In this document: positions 9,601 through 18,100 of the stretch, one piece after another | Layout of the letters: each line of letters begins with the position of its first letter | Numbering within the stretch: position 1 is the first letter of the stretch | Assembly (NCBI RefSeq): GCF_015557635.1 | Contig: NZ_JADNOP010000002.1 | Coordinates: forward strand, 62,001 to 126,000 | DNA: 64,000 bases | Reading direction: 5' to 3' | Source: Fusicatenibacter saccharivorans | Lineage (GTDB): Bacteria; Bacillota; Clostridia; Lachnospirales; Lachnospiraceae | The notes under the pieces: model-generated | Databases searched by the model: none | The model's input: only the letters and a program-made list of their open reading frames with translations | What the model was told of the DNA's origin: nothing | Translations under genes and position numbers: made by a program

Positions 9601-9762
9601 CGTATCAAACGATGTCCACGGCTCTTCTGATGCATCGGCCTCTGCCGGTGTGATATAGCATCCGTTTTTCACCTGCATATCGGTGATTTTGATTTTCTGT
9701 GAAATCGAAAGTCTTGCCAGTTCCTGACAGATCACGTTCACACGCTCTTTTACAAATTTCAT
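6652..9762 (-). CDS. Alpha-mannosidase, glycoside hydrolase family 38
   Basis: Zinc-dependent retaining alpha-mannosidase of 1036 residues, a normal bacterial GH38 length. An N-terminal beta-sandwich domain (about 1-225) precedes the catalytic barrel, whose zinc-site motif HTHIDVAWLW supplies His241, His243 and Asp245. The nucleophile is Asp355 in WLPDVFGYS. The middle helical domain and the C-terminal beta domains (about 620-1030) follow. No signal peptide, so it acts on imported oligosaccharides. The start follows AAGGAGGCACT. In the family such enzymes trim alpha-linked mannose from N-glycans or mannans; next to GH130 and GH20, this favours N-glycan fragments. Linkage specificity cannot be read from the sequence. 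Confidence 0.95.
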   Translation of the reverse strand: MKFVKERVNVICQELARLSISQKIKITDMQVKNGCYITPAEADASEEPWTSFDTVNDRWYGPDKHYWFRTTITVPESFDGKNLWMRVHAGLDDWDDGRNPQFLLFANGEVIQGMDINHREVLVRENAKAGEKIQLDLQSYTGTLHSEFRLLADLEEHDAKIEEIYYDLIVPMQGLNRMDEDNKTRLDLETALTNTINLLDLRKPYSKEFYASIEEAEKCIQEEIYEKMGGWDEVVATCIGHTHIDVAWLWTIDQVRQKSCRSFATVLKLMEEYPNYHFMSSQPKLYSFVKERHPEVYEKIRQRVKEGRWEPEGGMWVEADCNLTSGESLVRQFLFGKRFFKEEFGVDNKILWLPDVFGYSAAMPQILKKCGIDYFMTTKLAWNEFNKVPYDTMNWEGIDGSEVFTHMITTLGVGQPETSFFTTYNGMLHPDAIMGGWDRYQNKDINNDILISYGYGDGGGGPTRRMLETSKRMEKGIKGVPKVRQAFARTYFDELHEKVKDSKRLPTWIGELYFEFHRGTYTSMARNKRGNRKSEYAMMELELLSVLAENAGKAYPTEELNRMWEMILTNQFHDILPGSSIHEVYEQTKKEYAEIAETSAKLIGERMEALCGTKDESVTVWNTLGHRRNDVVVLGETAAEAMTDGTTVYPVQQTKDGAIVYAENLPSKGYQVLRPTSGAAAETPFAVTEAGEGYTLETPFYTIQIDANGEFTSLFDKENDREVLQSGTTGNELRIYEDKPLQYSAWNLDIFHTEKSWKVEGVRRMEWTENGPVRATLEIEREVMDTVIRQQIHFYAKDRRIDFETYVDWKFAEHVLKVHFPVDVHSDEATFDIQFGNVTRKLHTNTSWDQARFEVCGHKWADISEGSYGVSLMNDCKYGYSMKNRVMTQTLIKSGTEPNLTADQEEHFFTYSLYPHAGTWREAGTEQEALNLNVPAKAVAGAAEKDRMEFLSVDKRDVVLETVKKAEDGDGVIVRLYEVENARTKVTLHCAEAIASAEETDLLENPIEGALGVKENEIELTIKPYEIRTIRIRTAK

Positions 9763-9795
9763 AGTGCCTCCTTATGCTTTCCATGGGGTCATTTT

Positions 9796-9852
9796 AAAAA
9801 AGAAAGTCCACCGGACCTGCAGGCTTCTTTCACCCGTAAGCCTGGCGGACTT
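9796..9852 (-). terminator. Hairpin with U-run between GH130 and GH38
   Basis: Outer arms AAGTCCACC and GGCGGACTT (plus-strand letters, one G-U pair) plus an inner AGGCTT/AAGCCT pairing. The minus-strand transcript then has a U-rich run. It ends only about 35 bases before the GH38 start, so it could be a leaky terminator or attenuator tuning GH38 relative to GH130. Confidence 0.65.
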
Positions 9853-9878
9853 GTCGCTTTTTAAGTTATCTTAATAAA

Positions 9879-10868
9879 TCAAAGGCTATTCTCTTTCACA
9901 TAGTTCAGCAGCTCATCTACGGTTGTGAATGCCATACCGGTTACGGTATCTGCGCATCCGTAGTAGATAGTGATTCTTCCGGTTGCAGCATCGCTTAAGG
10001 TCGCACAAGGGAATACAACGTTCGGAACATCACCCATGCACTCGTACTGTGTGAGTGGAGCCATGATGTAGTCTTTGGTTCTGTATTTTACTTTCCACGG
10101 CTCGTCGATATCGAGCAGAGCGCATCCCATACGATATACATAGCCGTTGCAGGTTGTGATTACACCGTGGTAGATCAGCAGCCATCCCTCATCTGTCTCG
10201 ATCGGAACCGGGCCGGCACCGATCTTGGTGCACTGCCATGCGGACTCGTCGCCACGTACCGGACTCATCATGTGGCGGTGTCTTCCCCAGAATTCCATAT
10301 CCTTACTCTGGCTGACGAAGATATCTCCAAATGGTGTGTGGCCGTTGTCGCTTGGACGGCTCATCATCATGTAGTAGCCGTTGATCTTTCTCGGGAACAG
10401 CACGCCGTTACGGTTGAATGGAAGGAATGCGTTCTCAAGCTGAACGAATTTCTTGAAGTCATAGGTGTAAGCAACACCGATGGTCGGGCCGTGATAACCG
10501 TTGCACCAGGTTACATAGTATTTGTCGTCAATTTTGCAGACACGCGGATCATAACGATACTCTCTGGTCAGGATCTCCTCGTCAGCGCCCTCGAATTTGA
10601 TCGGTTCATCCTCGATCTCCCAGTGGATACCGTCTTTACTTCTTCCAACGAAGATGTCCATGCTGATGGAACGGCTGTCGCAGCGGAATACACCTACGTA
10701 TCCGTCCTCGAACGGTACGACTGCGCTGTTGAAGATACTGTTGGAACGTTTCTGCTCGTAACGGCCGATGATCGGGTTCTGATCATAGCGCCATACCGGC
10801 ATGTGCTCTCCTGCTGGTTTTTCCTGCCAAGGCATATCCGGCAGATTGTTTCCGATGATTTTACTCAT
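9879..10868 (-). CDS. GH130 family beta-mannoside phosphorylase
   Basis: 329-residue five-bladed propeller enzyme that cleaves beta-1,4-mannosides with phosphate to give mannose 1-phosphate. The family motif YDPRV carries Asp107, the expected general acid, within [20 protein letters not shown]. An N-terminal [21 protein letters not shown] stretch fits the phosphate-using enzymes. Length and N-terminus fit the mannosyl-GlcNAc or mannosyl-glucose phosphorylases; the subfamily cannot be settled by eye. Next to GH38 and GH20, phosphorolysis of Man-beta-1,4-GlcNAc from N-glycans is the best guess; beta-mannan is the alternative. The annotated ATG follows AGAGGGAAACA. A TTGACT element lies at 10979-10984, with only a weak -10. 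Confidence 0.9.
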   Translation of the reverse strand: MSKIIGNNLPDMPWQEKPAGEHMPVWRYDQNPIIGRYEQKRSNSIFNSAVVPFEDGYVGVFRCDSRSISMDIFVGRSKDGIHWEIEDEPIKFEGADEEILTREYRYDPRVCKIDDKYYVTWCNGYHGPTIGVAYTYDFKKFVQLENAFLPFNRNGVLFPRKINGYYMMMSRPSDNGHTPFGDIFVSQSKDMEFWGRHRHMMSPVRGDESAWQCTKIGAGPVPIETDEGWLLIYHGVITTCNGYVYRMGCALLDIDEPWKVKYRTKDYIMAPLTQYECMGDVPNVVFPCATLSDAATGRITIYYGCADTVTGMAFTTVDELLNYVKENSL

Positions 10869-11085
10869 GATTGTTTCCCTCTGTGAAAATTATTTTTTTC
10901 TTTCTCTCTTGTCACGCCATACGGACATTTTTGATCTTTCGATCCGATACTTCTATCTTCGTCCATTTCTGCGCAAAAGTCAAGTGTTTTTGTTCACTTT
11001 TATGTAAATTTTCGTTTTCTTTGTTACTTTTTATCGTTCATTTATTTTCTATTTGTGTTCATCTTTGTTCACAAATGGATTTTTT

Positions 11086-12957
11086 CTATTTTTCGTACGG
11101 TTTTCTTCCCCGCAGAATGTCGGCATACCAGAATACAATCTCTGAAATGTGGTGCAGATCGCCTTCTTTGCTGATGCTTCTCCAGGACGCTTTATACTTC
11201 ATAAACCAGGTTTCCAGCCGTCCCGCAAGTGCCGCGCAGGCTGTCTCATCCTTTTCTTTTCCAAGCTCAATGTCACACATTCTCGCGCCCGTCTCATTCC
11301 AGATGTCAATCGCTTCCATCGTGAGTTCCAGCACCGGAACCATTGGACGGCAGGATTCTTCCAGAGCACCGGCTGTCTTTTTCAGTTCTTTTTTCAGAGC
11401 CGCAATTGTTTCCTTTGCAGCTGCACGCTTCGCCTCATCCTGGATTCTCGCGTCAAACAGCGCATTCCGGTTGTTCGGATGACCGAGCACTTTTTCCTCG
11501 TAAACGACGTTGGCATCCCACCAGTCAAAGATGGAGCATTCTGCCGTTTTTGCCATATAGGAAACGAATTTTCCGCTCCGGTCGCCGTAGGCCAGACGGG
11601 AAATCTGTTCATTCAGCTCCTCAAAGCTGTCGGTATCGTCTCCCCAGGAGAAGACGGCTCCATAGATCATGCCAGGAAGGGAAAAGTCCGGCTGATTGAT
11701 GTGGCCGCAGTCACCCCAGTCTGTGTTCAGAACACCTTCCGCATGGTATTTTCTCGCATAGCCGCACATCCGTGCGATATTTTTGTAGCTGTTCTCCACC
11801 AGGTTCATCCACTGGTTCCAGCCGCCGACCCCAGGACAGAGATACTGTCTTGCACCAGCTTCCGCCATCACTTTTGCCTCATGCTCTCTCTGCTCGGCTG
11901 CATAGCCCCAGGTCAGGCAGACGGTTTCCTCTGGCAGCTCTTTGATCAGCTCCGGCTGTGCGCAGATGATATCGCCCCAGAACATCGGCTTTTTGCCTTT
12001 TGCCACGAGAAACTCGCAGAGCTCTTTTACATAGTCGATATACAGGCGGTGAACGCCTTTCTCGTCTGCCAGCGGTTTCGATTTTCCTTTTCCAAGGTCG
12101 AACGTTTCGTCCGCGCAGATGTTGAATTTATCCGTGGCAAAAAGCGCCATGTACTCCTCGATCATGGCCTTGATCAGCTCGATCGCTCTGCCGCCGGAGA
12201 CATCCACCGTGTGATGCTGCATCCGGTCCCAGAAGGAAAACGGCTCTTTCCAGCTGTCTGGGAATTCACAGAGGTCGCCATAGCTCTTTGTGGAGAGCAG
12301 CATGTACAGATGGCCGAACGTTGCGATCGACGGCACCAATTCGATATGAAGCTTTGCGCAGTACGCATCCAGCTCGCGGATTTCCTCTGCCGTAAGCGGC
12401 GTCTCATCGCGCCACATCTCGGAAAGTCCGGAGAACAGATACGTGTGCTCCACATAGAGCTGCAGCTGGTTCAGCTTGTAGTACGCCATGCGGTCTGCCA
12501 CCTGTTTTAAATAGGAAAGTGTCAGCACACGGCCTCTCGTCTCATCGAGATAATAGCCGCGCACCGGCAGATCCGGCTCATCCTCGATCCGCACGGCAGG
12601 AAGCAGTGCACCGTATTCGTGCATCATCTGGCACAGCGTCTGCACACCGTAGAGCACGCCGGCTCCGTCTCCGCCCTGGATGCGGATTTCCTCCTCTGTC
12701 ACCTGCAGCACATACTGCTGGCTTTTCCTTGTCTCATCCAGTTCCAGTACAATCGCGCCGGTCTCTTTTCTTCCCGGAACGCCGTATCCGATATCGTACT
12801 GCATTCCGGTTTCCTTTTTGATTCCCTTCTGCAGCACTTTCGCATACGTATCCCCATTTCCCAGCAGTCTGCCATCCAGTACAATTCTGCCGTCATAGCA
12901 GAGTGCATGTTCCCCCGTCAGGAGTTTTACCTCTTTTGGTTTTGGTAAAAATTTCAT
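11086..12957 (-). CDS. Beta-N-acetylhexosaminidase, glycoside hydrolase family 20
   Basis: 623-residue enzyme that removes terminal beta-linked GlcNAc or GalNAc by substrate-assisted catalysis. It has the GH20 N-terminal domain (about 1-105, ending VLYGVQTLCQMM), then a barrel starting PVRGYYLDETRGRVLTL. The paired catalytic residues are Asp283-Glu284 in ICADETFDLGKG. A helical tail (about 480-620) follows. The start at 12957 (MKFLPKPKEV) is set by AGAGGAGAAGG; the longer open frame to 13242 has no support. No signal peptide. It is the first gene of a GH20-GH130-GH38 series on one strand, consistent with stepwise cytoplasmic breakdown of imported GlcNAc/Man glycans. Confidence 0.92.
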   Translation of the reverse strand: MKFLPKPKEVKLLTGEHALCYDGRIVLDGRLLGNGDTYAKVLQKGIKKETGMQYDIGYGVPGRKETGAIVLELDETRKSQQYVLQVTEEEIRIQGGDGAGVLYGVQTLCQMMHEYGALLPAVRIEDEPDLPVRGYYLDETRGRVLTLSYLKQVADRMAYYKLNQLQLYVEHTYLFSGLSEMWRDETPLTAEEIRELDAYCAKLHIELVPSIATFGHLYMLLSTKSYGDLCEFPDSWKEPFSFWDRMQHHTVDVSGGRAIELIKAMIEEYMALFATDKFNICADETFDLGKGKSKPLADEKGVHRLYIDYVKELCEFLVAKGKKPMFWGDIICAQPELIKELPEETVCLTWGYAAEQREHEAKVMAEAGARQYLCPGVGGWNQWMNLVENSYKNIARMCGYARKYHAEGVLNTDWGDCGHINQPDFSLPGMIYGAVFSWGDDTDSFEELNEQISRLAYGDRSGKFVSYMAKTAECSIFDWWDANVVYEEKVLGHPNNRNALFDARIQDEAKRAAAKETIAALKKELKKTAGALEESCRPMVPVLELTMEAIDIWNETGARMCDIELGKEKDETACAALAGRLETWFMKYKASWRSISKEGDLHHISEIVFWYADILRGRKPYEK

Positions 12958-13183
12958 TTTCCTTCTCCTCTTGTTTTTTGTTTTCTTTGTAACCATAGAA
13001 CTTTCACTGAACGTTAAGTAACATTTTGAAACCACTTTTCTCTTCTCCCCCATCCTACCATATTTTTTCCACATATTCCACAATAATTTGTAATTTTCTT
13101 CAATTTTTTTCAAAATTTCTTCCTGTTCTGCTCTTTTATATGTAAAGTAACTTTTGTTTCCCATTTTCATTCCGGAACAAAAT

Positions 13184-13781
13184 CTGTTTTTTCGGATGAA
13201 TGCGATCATCGGCTTTACCGCTCTGGCTGCCGCCCACGTCAATCAGCCGGACCAGGTGCAGGAATACCTGAACAAGATTTCCACCTCCGGCCAGCACCTT
13301 TTTCCGCCTGAACCAGATTCTGCTGAATCTGCTGAGCAATGCCACGAAATTCACACAGAACGGCGGCACCATCATTGTCCGTATTATTCAGAAACCGTAC
13401 TATAAAAAAGGGTATGCGCTCTACGAATTCCACGTCCGCGACAACGGCATCGGCATGAGCCGGGAATTCCAGGAGCACCTCTTTGAATCGTTTACACGCG
13501 AGGAGACTTCTACGGTCAGCGGCATTCAGGGTACGGGACTTGGCATGGCGATCAACGTCAGCCATATGGTACAGGAAATCGCGATGGAGCTCCTTTCGAA
13601 CGCCGGATTTTCCGTCAGCCTTGCAGACGACGGCGATGTTGCCGTTGAGACACTCCGCACCGCAGCGCCGGATCAGTTCGATCTGGTGCTGATGGATATT
13701 CAGATGCCGAAACTCGACGGATACTCTGCAACGCGCCAGATCCGCACGCTGGACAGCGCCATTGCCAAAGTGCTTGGCTGA
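13184..13781 (+). pseudogene. Relic of a hybrid sensor histidine kinase, internally deleted
   Basis: Three kinase pieces lie head to tail. At about 13193-13312 a histidine-kinase dimerisation segment (MNAIIGFTALAAAHVNQPDQ) begins just after the phosphoacceptor His would occur. In another frame from about 13313, LNQILLNLLSNATKF through DNGIGMSREFQEHLFESF gives an ATPase domain that stops at GTGLGMAI. It then joins a receiver domain (EIAMELLSNAGFSV, VLMDIQMPKLDGYSA) that ends abruptly at RTLDSAIAKVLG. Normal family members contain about 100 more residues at each joint. No start, no membrane part and a frameshift make it non-functional. The clean joints suggest deletions and not base-by-base decay. 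Confidence 0.85.
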
Positions 13782-13795
13782 TTCCCCTTTCTTAT

Positions 13796-13865
13796 CTGCC
13801 GGAACCGTGAATTTTCTCTTACTCGAAAAAGAGGAGAAAAAGTTCACGGCTCCGGCAGATTTTTT
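13796..13865 (+). terminator. Hairpin terminator after the kinase relic
   Basis: Arms CTGCCGGAACCGTGAA (13796-13811) and TTCACGGCTCCGGCAG (13843-13858), one internal mismatch, followed by a run of T. It is the surviving terminator of the decayed kinase gene and isolates the LysR gene. Confidence 0.85.
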
Positions 13866-13928
13866 CTTGCATTCTTTCGGGGAAGTGTGCTAGAGTGAAG
13901 ATATCATATTTTATAAGAGGTGCTTATT

Positions 13929-14819
13929 TTGGATATTAATTACGAGTTATATAAGGTTTTCTATTACGTTGCCACCACACTCAGTTTTTCCGAGGCCTCC
14001 AAGCTGCTTTTTATCTCGCAGTCGGCGGTCAGCCAGTCGATCAAGGTACTGGAGAAAAAGCTTGGAATCACGCTCTTTATCCGCAGTACAAAGCGCGTGC
14101 AGTTAACGCCGGAGGGAGAAACGCTGCTGCGCCACGTAGAGCCTGCGATCAACCTGATTGCGCGCGGTGAAGCACAGATTATGGAAGCGGGAACGCTTGG
14201 CGGCGGCCAGCTCCGCATCGGCGCGAGCGACACAATCTGCCGCTATTTCCTTGTTCCGTACCTGAACCGTTTCCACCGCTCCTTTCCGAATGTCCACATC
14301 AAGGTGACAAACCAGACTTCGACCCAGTGTGTCGATCTGCTGGAATCCGGCCAGGTGGATTTCATCGTGACCAATTATCCAAACTCGCATCTTTCCAGCC
14401 GTCTTCACACGATTCCGATTCATTCGTTCCACGATATCTTCATCGCGAACGGCGAATATTACCCGGAACTGGAAAACAGGCCGGTTCACTTAAAAGAGCT
14501 GCTGCAGTACCCGATTCTGATGCTCGACCGCAAGAGTACGACGAGTGAGTTCCTGCACAGCCAGTTTCAGCGGTTCCAGCTCGACCTCGTGCCGGAAATT
14601 GAGCTTGGCAGCAACGATCTTCTGATCGACCTGGCGAGTATCGGCCTTGGCATCGCGTTTGTGCCGGACTACTGCCTTGTAAAAGAGACGGCGGCCTTCC
14701 AGCTCGACCTCGTGGAGGAGCTTCCGCCGCGCCAGCTTGTCGTTGCCCACAGCTCCCATCTGCCGATCCCGCAGGCGGCAAAAGAGTTCATGAGCATGCT
14801 GGAAAAAGGCGCCGAATAA
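13929..14819 (+). CDS. LysR-family transcriptional regulator
   Basis: 296-residue regulator. The N-terminal winged helix-turn-helix is clear: FSEASKLLFISQSAVSQSIKVLEKKLG (about 18-44), followed by LFIRSTKRVQLTPEGE. An effector-binding domain (about 90-290) follows, with IGASDTICRYFLVPYLNRFHRSFPNV and IGLGIAFVPDYC. The TTG at 13929 was chosen as start: it gives MDINYELYKVFYYVA, the common clostridial N-terminus, and is spaced about seven bases from AAGAGGTG. A GTG at 13920 overlaps that ribosome site and is unlikely. Target genes are unknown; no divergent partner gene is present because a kinase relic lies upstream. Confidence 0.9.
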   Translation: MDINYELYKVFYYVATTLSFSEASKLLFISQSAVSQSIKVLEKKLGITLFIRSTKRVQLTPEGETLLRHVEPAINLIARGEAQIMEAGTLGGGQLRIGASDTICRYFLVPYLNRFHRSFPNVHIKVTNQTSTQCVDLLESGQVDFIVTNYPNSHLSSRLHTIPIHSFHDIFIANGEYYPELENRPVHLKELLQYPILMLDRKSTTSEFLHSQFQRFQLDLVPEIELGSNDLLIDLASIGLGIAFVPDYCLVKETAAFQLDLVEELPPRQLVVAHSSHLPIPQAAKEFMSMLEKGAE

Positions 14820-14839
14820 CTTTTTCCGATCTATACGTC

Positions 14840-14889
14840 AAAAGAGGCAGGATCCTCAAGAAATTTCTCTGGATCCCTGCCTCTTTTTC
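14840..14889. terminator. Bidirectional terminator between LysR and SPFH genes
   Basis: Sixteen-base stem (AAAAGAGGCAGGATCC pairing with GGATCCCTGCCTCTTT, one bulge) between convergent genes, with T-rich and A-rich flanks. Confidence 0.85.
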
Positions 14890-14912
14890 TGTTTTTATGA
14901 TCCGTTCTGGAT

Positions 14913-16490
14913 TTACTGCTCGCTGCCGTCTTTCTGCACCGGTTCGGATGCTTCCGCTTTTTCCGGGCTTTCTGCATCCGCTGCTGCCTTTCCGGCTTCT
15001 GCTTTCAGATACTCTTTGAGCTCTTCCGGGCTGGAGATCTGAATGTTGCGGTTTACTTTTGCATCGTACGTATCGGCTCTCATGATTTCGGAGAGATCGA
15101 CACCGGTCGCCTCTTTCATCGACTCAAACAGCTTTGCCATCACCACCGGCACATTGCCCGCTACGGAGCCGATGCCGTTGTCCTCGCTTCCGCCGCCGAT
15201 GATCGTAATCTTGTCGATCTGGCTGAGCGGCTCTGCGATCTTTCCGGCGATCTCCGGCAGAACCTTGATCATCATCTCTGCCATTGCGGCTTTGTTGTAG
15301 CGCTGGTAAGCCTCGGCTTTCTTCTCCATACCTTCGGCCTCTGCAAGTGCCTGGGCGCGGATGGATGCGGCTTCCGCCTCACCTTTTGCCTTGATACCGA
15401 GTGCTTCCTGCTCCATCGCATAGCGCTGGGCTTCTGCCTGGGCTTTCTTTGCCTCCGCCTCGCGGATTTTTTCGAACTGGTCTGCCTCTGCGTCTTTCTG
15501 ACGGCGGTACAAATCTGCCTCTGCCTGCTGCTGTTTTGCGTAACGCTCGGCCTCGGCTTTCTTCTTAACTTCTGCCTCGAGGGATTTCTCGGTTACTTCT
15601 ACTTCTCTGGCACGGAGCTCAACCTCACGCTCCTGACGGGCGATGTTCGCATTCGCGGAAGTGATTTCCAGCTCTTTTCTCTGCTGCTCTTCCTGAATTT
15701 TGTACGCTGCATCTGCCTCTGCCTTTTTGATATCGGACTCTTTTTTCAGCTCTGCCGACTTGATTGCCAGATCGTTGTTTTTCTTTGCGATCTCGGTCTC
15801 GGCAAGAACGCGCTCATCGTTCGCCTCTTTATTTGCACGCGCCTGGGCAATTTTGATTTCTTTCTCGGAATTGGCACGGGCGATCGCCGCGGATTTCTTG
15901 ATTTTTACGATATTGTCGATACCGAGGTTTTCAATGACCTGATTGGAATCGACGAAATTCTGTACGTTGAAGCTGATGATGTCAAGTCCCATCGCAGCCA
16001 AGTCCGGTTCTGCATTTTCTTTGACCAGCTCCGCAAACTTCTGACGGTCGGAAACCATCTCTTCCAGACGCATCTTTCCAACGATCTCACGCATGTTTCC
16101 TTCAAGGACTTCTCTTGCAACCTTGGCAATATATTCGCTGTCGCGGTTCAGGAAGTTCTGGGATGCTTTCTGGAGCTTCTGCGGTTCGTCCCCGACTTTG
16201 ATGTTGACGGCTGCATCCACCTGAATATTGATGTAGTCAGCGGTCGGCACAGCGTCGCTCGTCTTCACATCGATCGCTACCAGCTTCAGACTCAGCTTGT
16301 CCAGCCGCTCAAAGAATGGGAGCTTGATGCCGGCTTTACCGATCAGGATCCGCTGGCCTTTTTGGAAACCGGAAATAATAAATGCGGTATCCGGCGGCGC
16401 CTTCACATAACCGCTCGCCAGAATGGCAAGAATGATCACCACAACAGCGATCACGGCAATCATGGTTGCATGTTCGAATACAAATTCCAT
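14913..16490 (-). CDS. SPFH/flotillin-like membrane scaffold protein
   Basis: 525-residue flotillin-type protein. One N-terminal membrane anchor (about 8-28, TMIAVIAVVVIILAILASGY) is followed by an SPFH domain (about 30-220, VKAPPDTAFIISGFQKGQRIL through IISFNVQNFVDSNQ). A long charged coiled coil with many EA and AE repeats (about 230-430) comes next, then a short C-terminal region rich in E, A and S. Flotillins organise membrane microdomains and assemble into cages or oligomers. The start at 16490 follows GGAGGAAAC; the open frame reaches 16754 but lacks a site there. It lies 247 bases after the HEAT-repeat gene and behind its own terminator, so it is probably transcribed alone. Confidence 0.9.
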   Translation of the reverse strand: MEFVFEHATMIAVIAVVVIILAILASGYVKAPPDTAFIISGFQKGQRILIGKAGIKLPFFERLDKLSLKLVAIDVKTSDAVPTADYINIQVDAAVNIKVGDEPQKLQKASQNFLNRDSEYIAKVAREVLEGNMREIVGKMRLEEMVSDRQKFAELVKENAEPDLAAMGLDIISFNVQNFVDSNQVIENLGIDNIVKIKKSAAIARANSEKEIKIAQARANKEANDERVLAETEIAKKNNDLAIKSAELKKESDIKKAEADAAYKIQEEQQRKELEITSANANIARQEREVELRAREVEVTEKSLEAEVKKKAEAERYAKQQQAEADLYRRQKDAEADQFEKIREAEAKKAQAEAQRYAMEQEALGIKAKGEAEAASIRAQALAEAEGMEKKAEAYQRYNKAAMAEMMIKVLPEIAGKIAEPLSQIDKITIIGGGSEDNGIGSVAGNVPVVMAKLFESMKEATGVDLSEIMRADTYDAKVNRNIQISSPEELKEYLKAEAGKAAADAESPEKAEASEPVQKDGSEQ

Positions 16491-16670
16491 CTTGTTTCCT
16501 CCCTTTTTTCTGCGGATGCTTTTCGCTCCGCGTTCTGCTTTTGTGTCTGTGTTATTTTCACTATAGCATTTTTTGCGGGATAGATACAACTGCATTATTA
16601 TTACGATTTTGTAAGATTTCTGTTCGGGCAAAAACAATCCGCTGGAGCAGATTCTGATATGCCTTGCAAC

Positions 16671-16709
16671 AAAAAAACGAAGGAGCTTCTTTTTACAGAA
16701 ACTTCTTCG
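16671..16709 (-). terminator. Terminator after the HEAT-repeat gene
   Basis: Imperfect stem CGAAGGAGCTTCT/AGAAACTTCTTCG, followed on the minus-strand transcript by a run of seven U. Confidence 0.75.
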
Positions 16710-16737
16710 CCTTTCCTTTTTTTCACTGATCCTGCTC

Positions 16738-17085
16738 TTATGCTCTTTCGACAATCTTCTCCAGCGCTTTTGTGATCGCTGCTTTCAGCTCCGTCTGATC
16801 TGCCGGTGTCTTGACGGCCAGCTGACGGATCAGTGCTGTTACGTGATCGTCTCCAACCTCACCAAGGCTCGTAACGGCCGCGATTTTTACGTCCACATCG
16901 TCTACTTCCAGAAGAGAAGTCAGAATATTAACAGAACCATCATTTCTCGAAGCTGCACAGGCTTTTGCAAGCGCTACCTGCGTTGTCTTGTCCGAATCCA
17001 GATACTGTTTTCTTAATTTGTCCCATTTTCCTTTTTCCACCATTTTTTTCAGCTTGTCTTCCGATGCCTCTTTTGAACCAAACAT
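16738..17085 (-). CDS. Small HEAT-repeat protein
   Basis: 115-residue cytoplasmic protein with no signal or membrane segment. After a lysine-rich start (MFGSKEASEDKLKKMVEKGKWDKLRKQY), it shows two to three HEAT-like helix pairs. The clearest is VNILTSLLEVDDVDVKIAAVTSLGEVGDDHVTALIRQL (about 52-90), with the usual Ala-Ala-Leu-Gly spacing. HEAT repeats mediate protein contacts; no catalytic residues are seen, so a binding or adaptor role is the most that can be said. The start follows GAAGGATTTACA. A gene with its own terminator, next to the flotillin-like gene; whether the two proteins interact is unknown. Confidence 0.8.
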   Translation of the reverse strand: MFGSKEASEDKLKKMVEKGKWDKLRKQYLDSDKTTQVALAKACAASRNDGSVNILTSLLEVDDVDVKIAAVTSLGEVGDDHVTALIRQLAVKTPADQTELKAAITKALEKIVERA

Positions 17086-17320
17086 TGTAAATCCTTCTTT
17101 CTTTTTGCTTTTATTTTTGGTGGATGCAGCAACTGCCGCGGCGAATCAAAAAGGGGCGTAGTGTTTTTGCTGTCGTCCCTGTCATGTCCGTCACATTGTA
17201 ACCATGCTCTCGTCCATAACAGAGATTATACTCCTTTTCTTCTGGTTTTTGAACAGAAATACTATAAAATTTTTATAAAAATTGTTATTTTTTCACAGAT
17301 TTTTCTTGTTGTTCTGCTTT

Positions 17321-18100
17321 TTATTTCAGATATCCCGTATATTCCGCCGTATGCAGCAGTTTATTGGCGTTTTCCACGCGCTCTTTGGTCGGCGGATTGA
17401 TGCCTTCGAGTTTGTATGGGATTCCTAAGGTTTCCCATTTGAATACGCCGAGGGTGTGGTATGGGAGAACCTCTACGCGCTGTACGTTGTGCAGGCTGTG
17501 TAAAAACTCATCGAGGCGAATCAGATATTTGTCGTAGTCGCTGCGTTCCGGGACGAGGACGTGGCGGATCCAGACTGGTTTGCCGATCTCGTCAAGGTAG
17601 CGCGCCAGGTCGAGGATGTTCTCGTTGGTGCAGCCGGTCAGCTCTCTGTGCGCCTTGTCGTCAATCAACTTGATATCGAGCAGCAGCAGGTCGGTGTATT
17701 TCATCAACTCATTAAATTTGCTGAAATACGGCTCCTCTCTTGTGAACGGATTTCCACTGGTATCCAGCGTTGTGTGAACGCCGTTCTTTTTTGCCTTGCG
17801 GAACAGCTCGATCAGGAAGTCGATCTGCAGCAGCGGTTCTCCGCCGCTTACAGTAATGCCGCCCTTTTCGCCCCAGTAATTTTTGTAGCGGAGCGCCTTT
17901 TTCAGCACCTCATCTGCGGTCTGCCAGTCGGCATCTTTCATCGTCCAGGTATCCGGGTTGTGGCAGAACTGGCAGCGCATGTTGCAGCCCTTCACGAAAA
18001 TCACGTAGCGTACGCCAGGTCCGTCGACGGATCCGAAGCTCTCGATCGAATGGATCGCGCCCTTTACCGGGCCATTGTTATTCTGATTCATTTCACTCAT
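17321..18100 (-). CDS. pflA: Pyruvate formate-lyase activating enzyme
   Basis: 259-residue radical-SAM enzyme that installs the glycyl radical on pyruvate formate-lyase, a key step of anaerobic pyruvate use. The iron-sulfur motif is Cys39-x3-Cys43-x2-Cys46 (CNMRCQFC), followed by NPDTW and the SAM-binding GGEPLLQ stretch (about 92-98). Length and spacing match PflA and not the larger glycyl-radical activases with an extra ferredoxin domain. The start at 18100 (MSEMNQNNN) has AGGAAAAAAT upstream; a frame open to 18121 is possible. The pfl gene itself is not in the window. No terminator is obvious downstream. Confidence 0.95.
   Translation of the reverse strand: MSEMNQNNNGPVKGAIHSIESFGSVDGPGVRYVIFVKGCNMRCQFCHNPDTWTMKDADWQTADEVLKKALRYKNYWGEKGGITVSGGEPLLQIDFLIELFRKAKKNGVHTTLDTSGNPFTREEPYFSKFNELMKYTDLLLLDIKLIDDKAHRELTGCTNENILDLARYLDEIGKPVWIRHVLVPERSDYDKYLIRLDEFLHSLHNVQRVEVLPYHTLGVFKWETLGIPYKLEGINPPTKERVENANKLLHTAEYTGYLK

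Noticed and set aside
11149-12510. 453-residue plus-strand open frame opposite GH20
   Set aside because: Antisense shadow of a GH20 gene with catalytic residues on the other strand.
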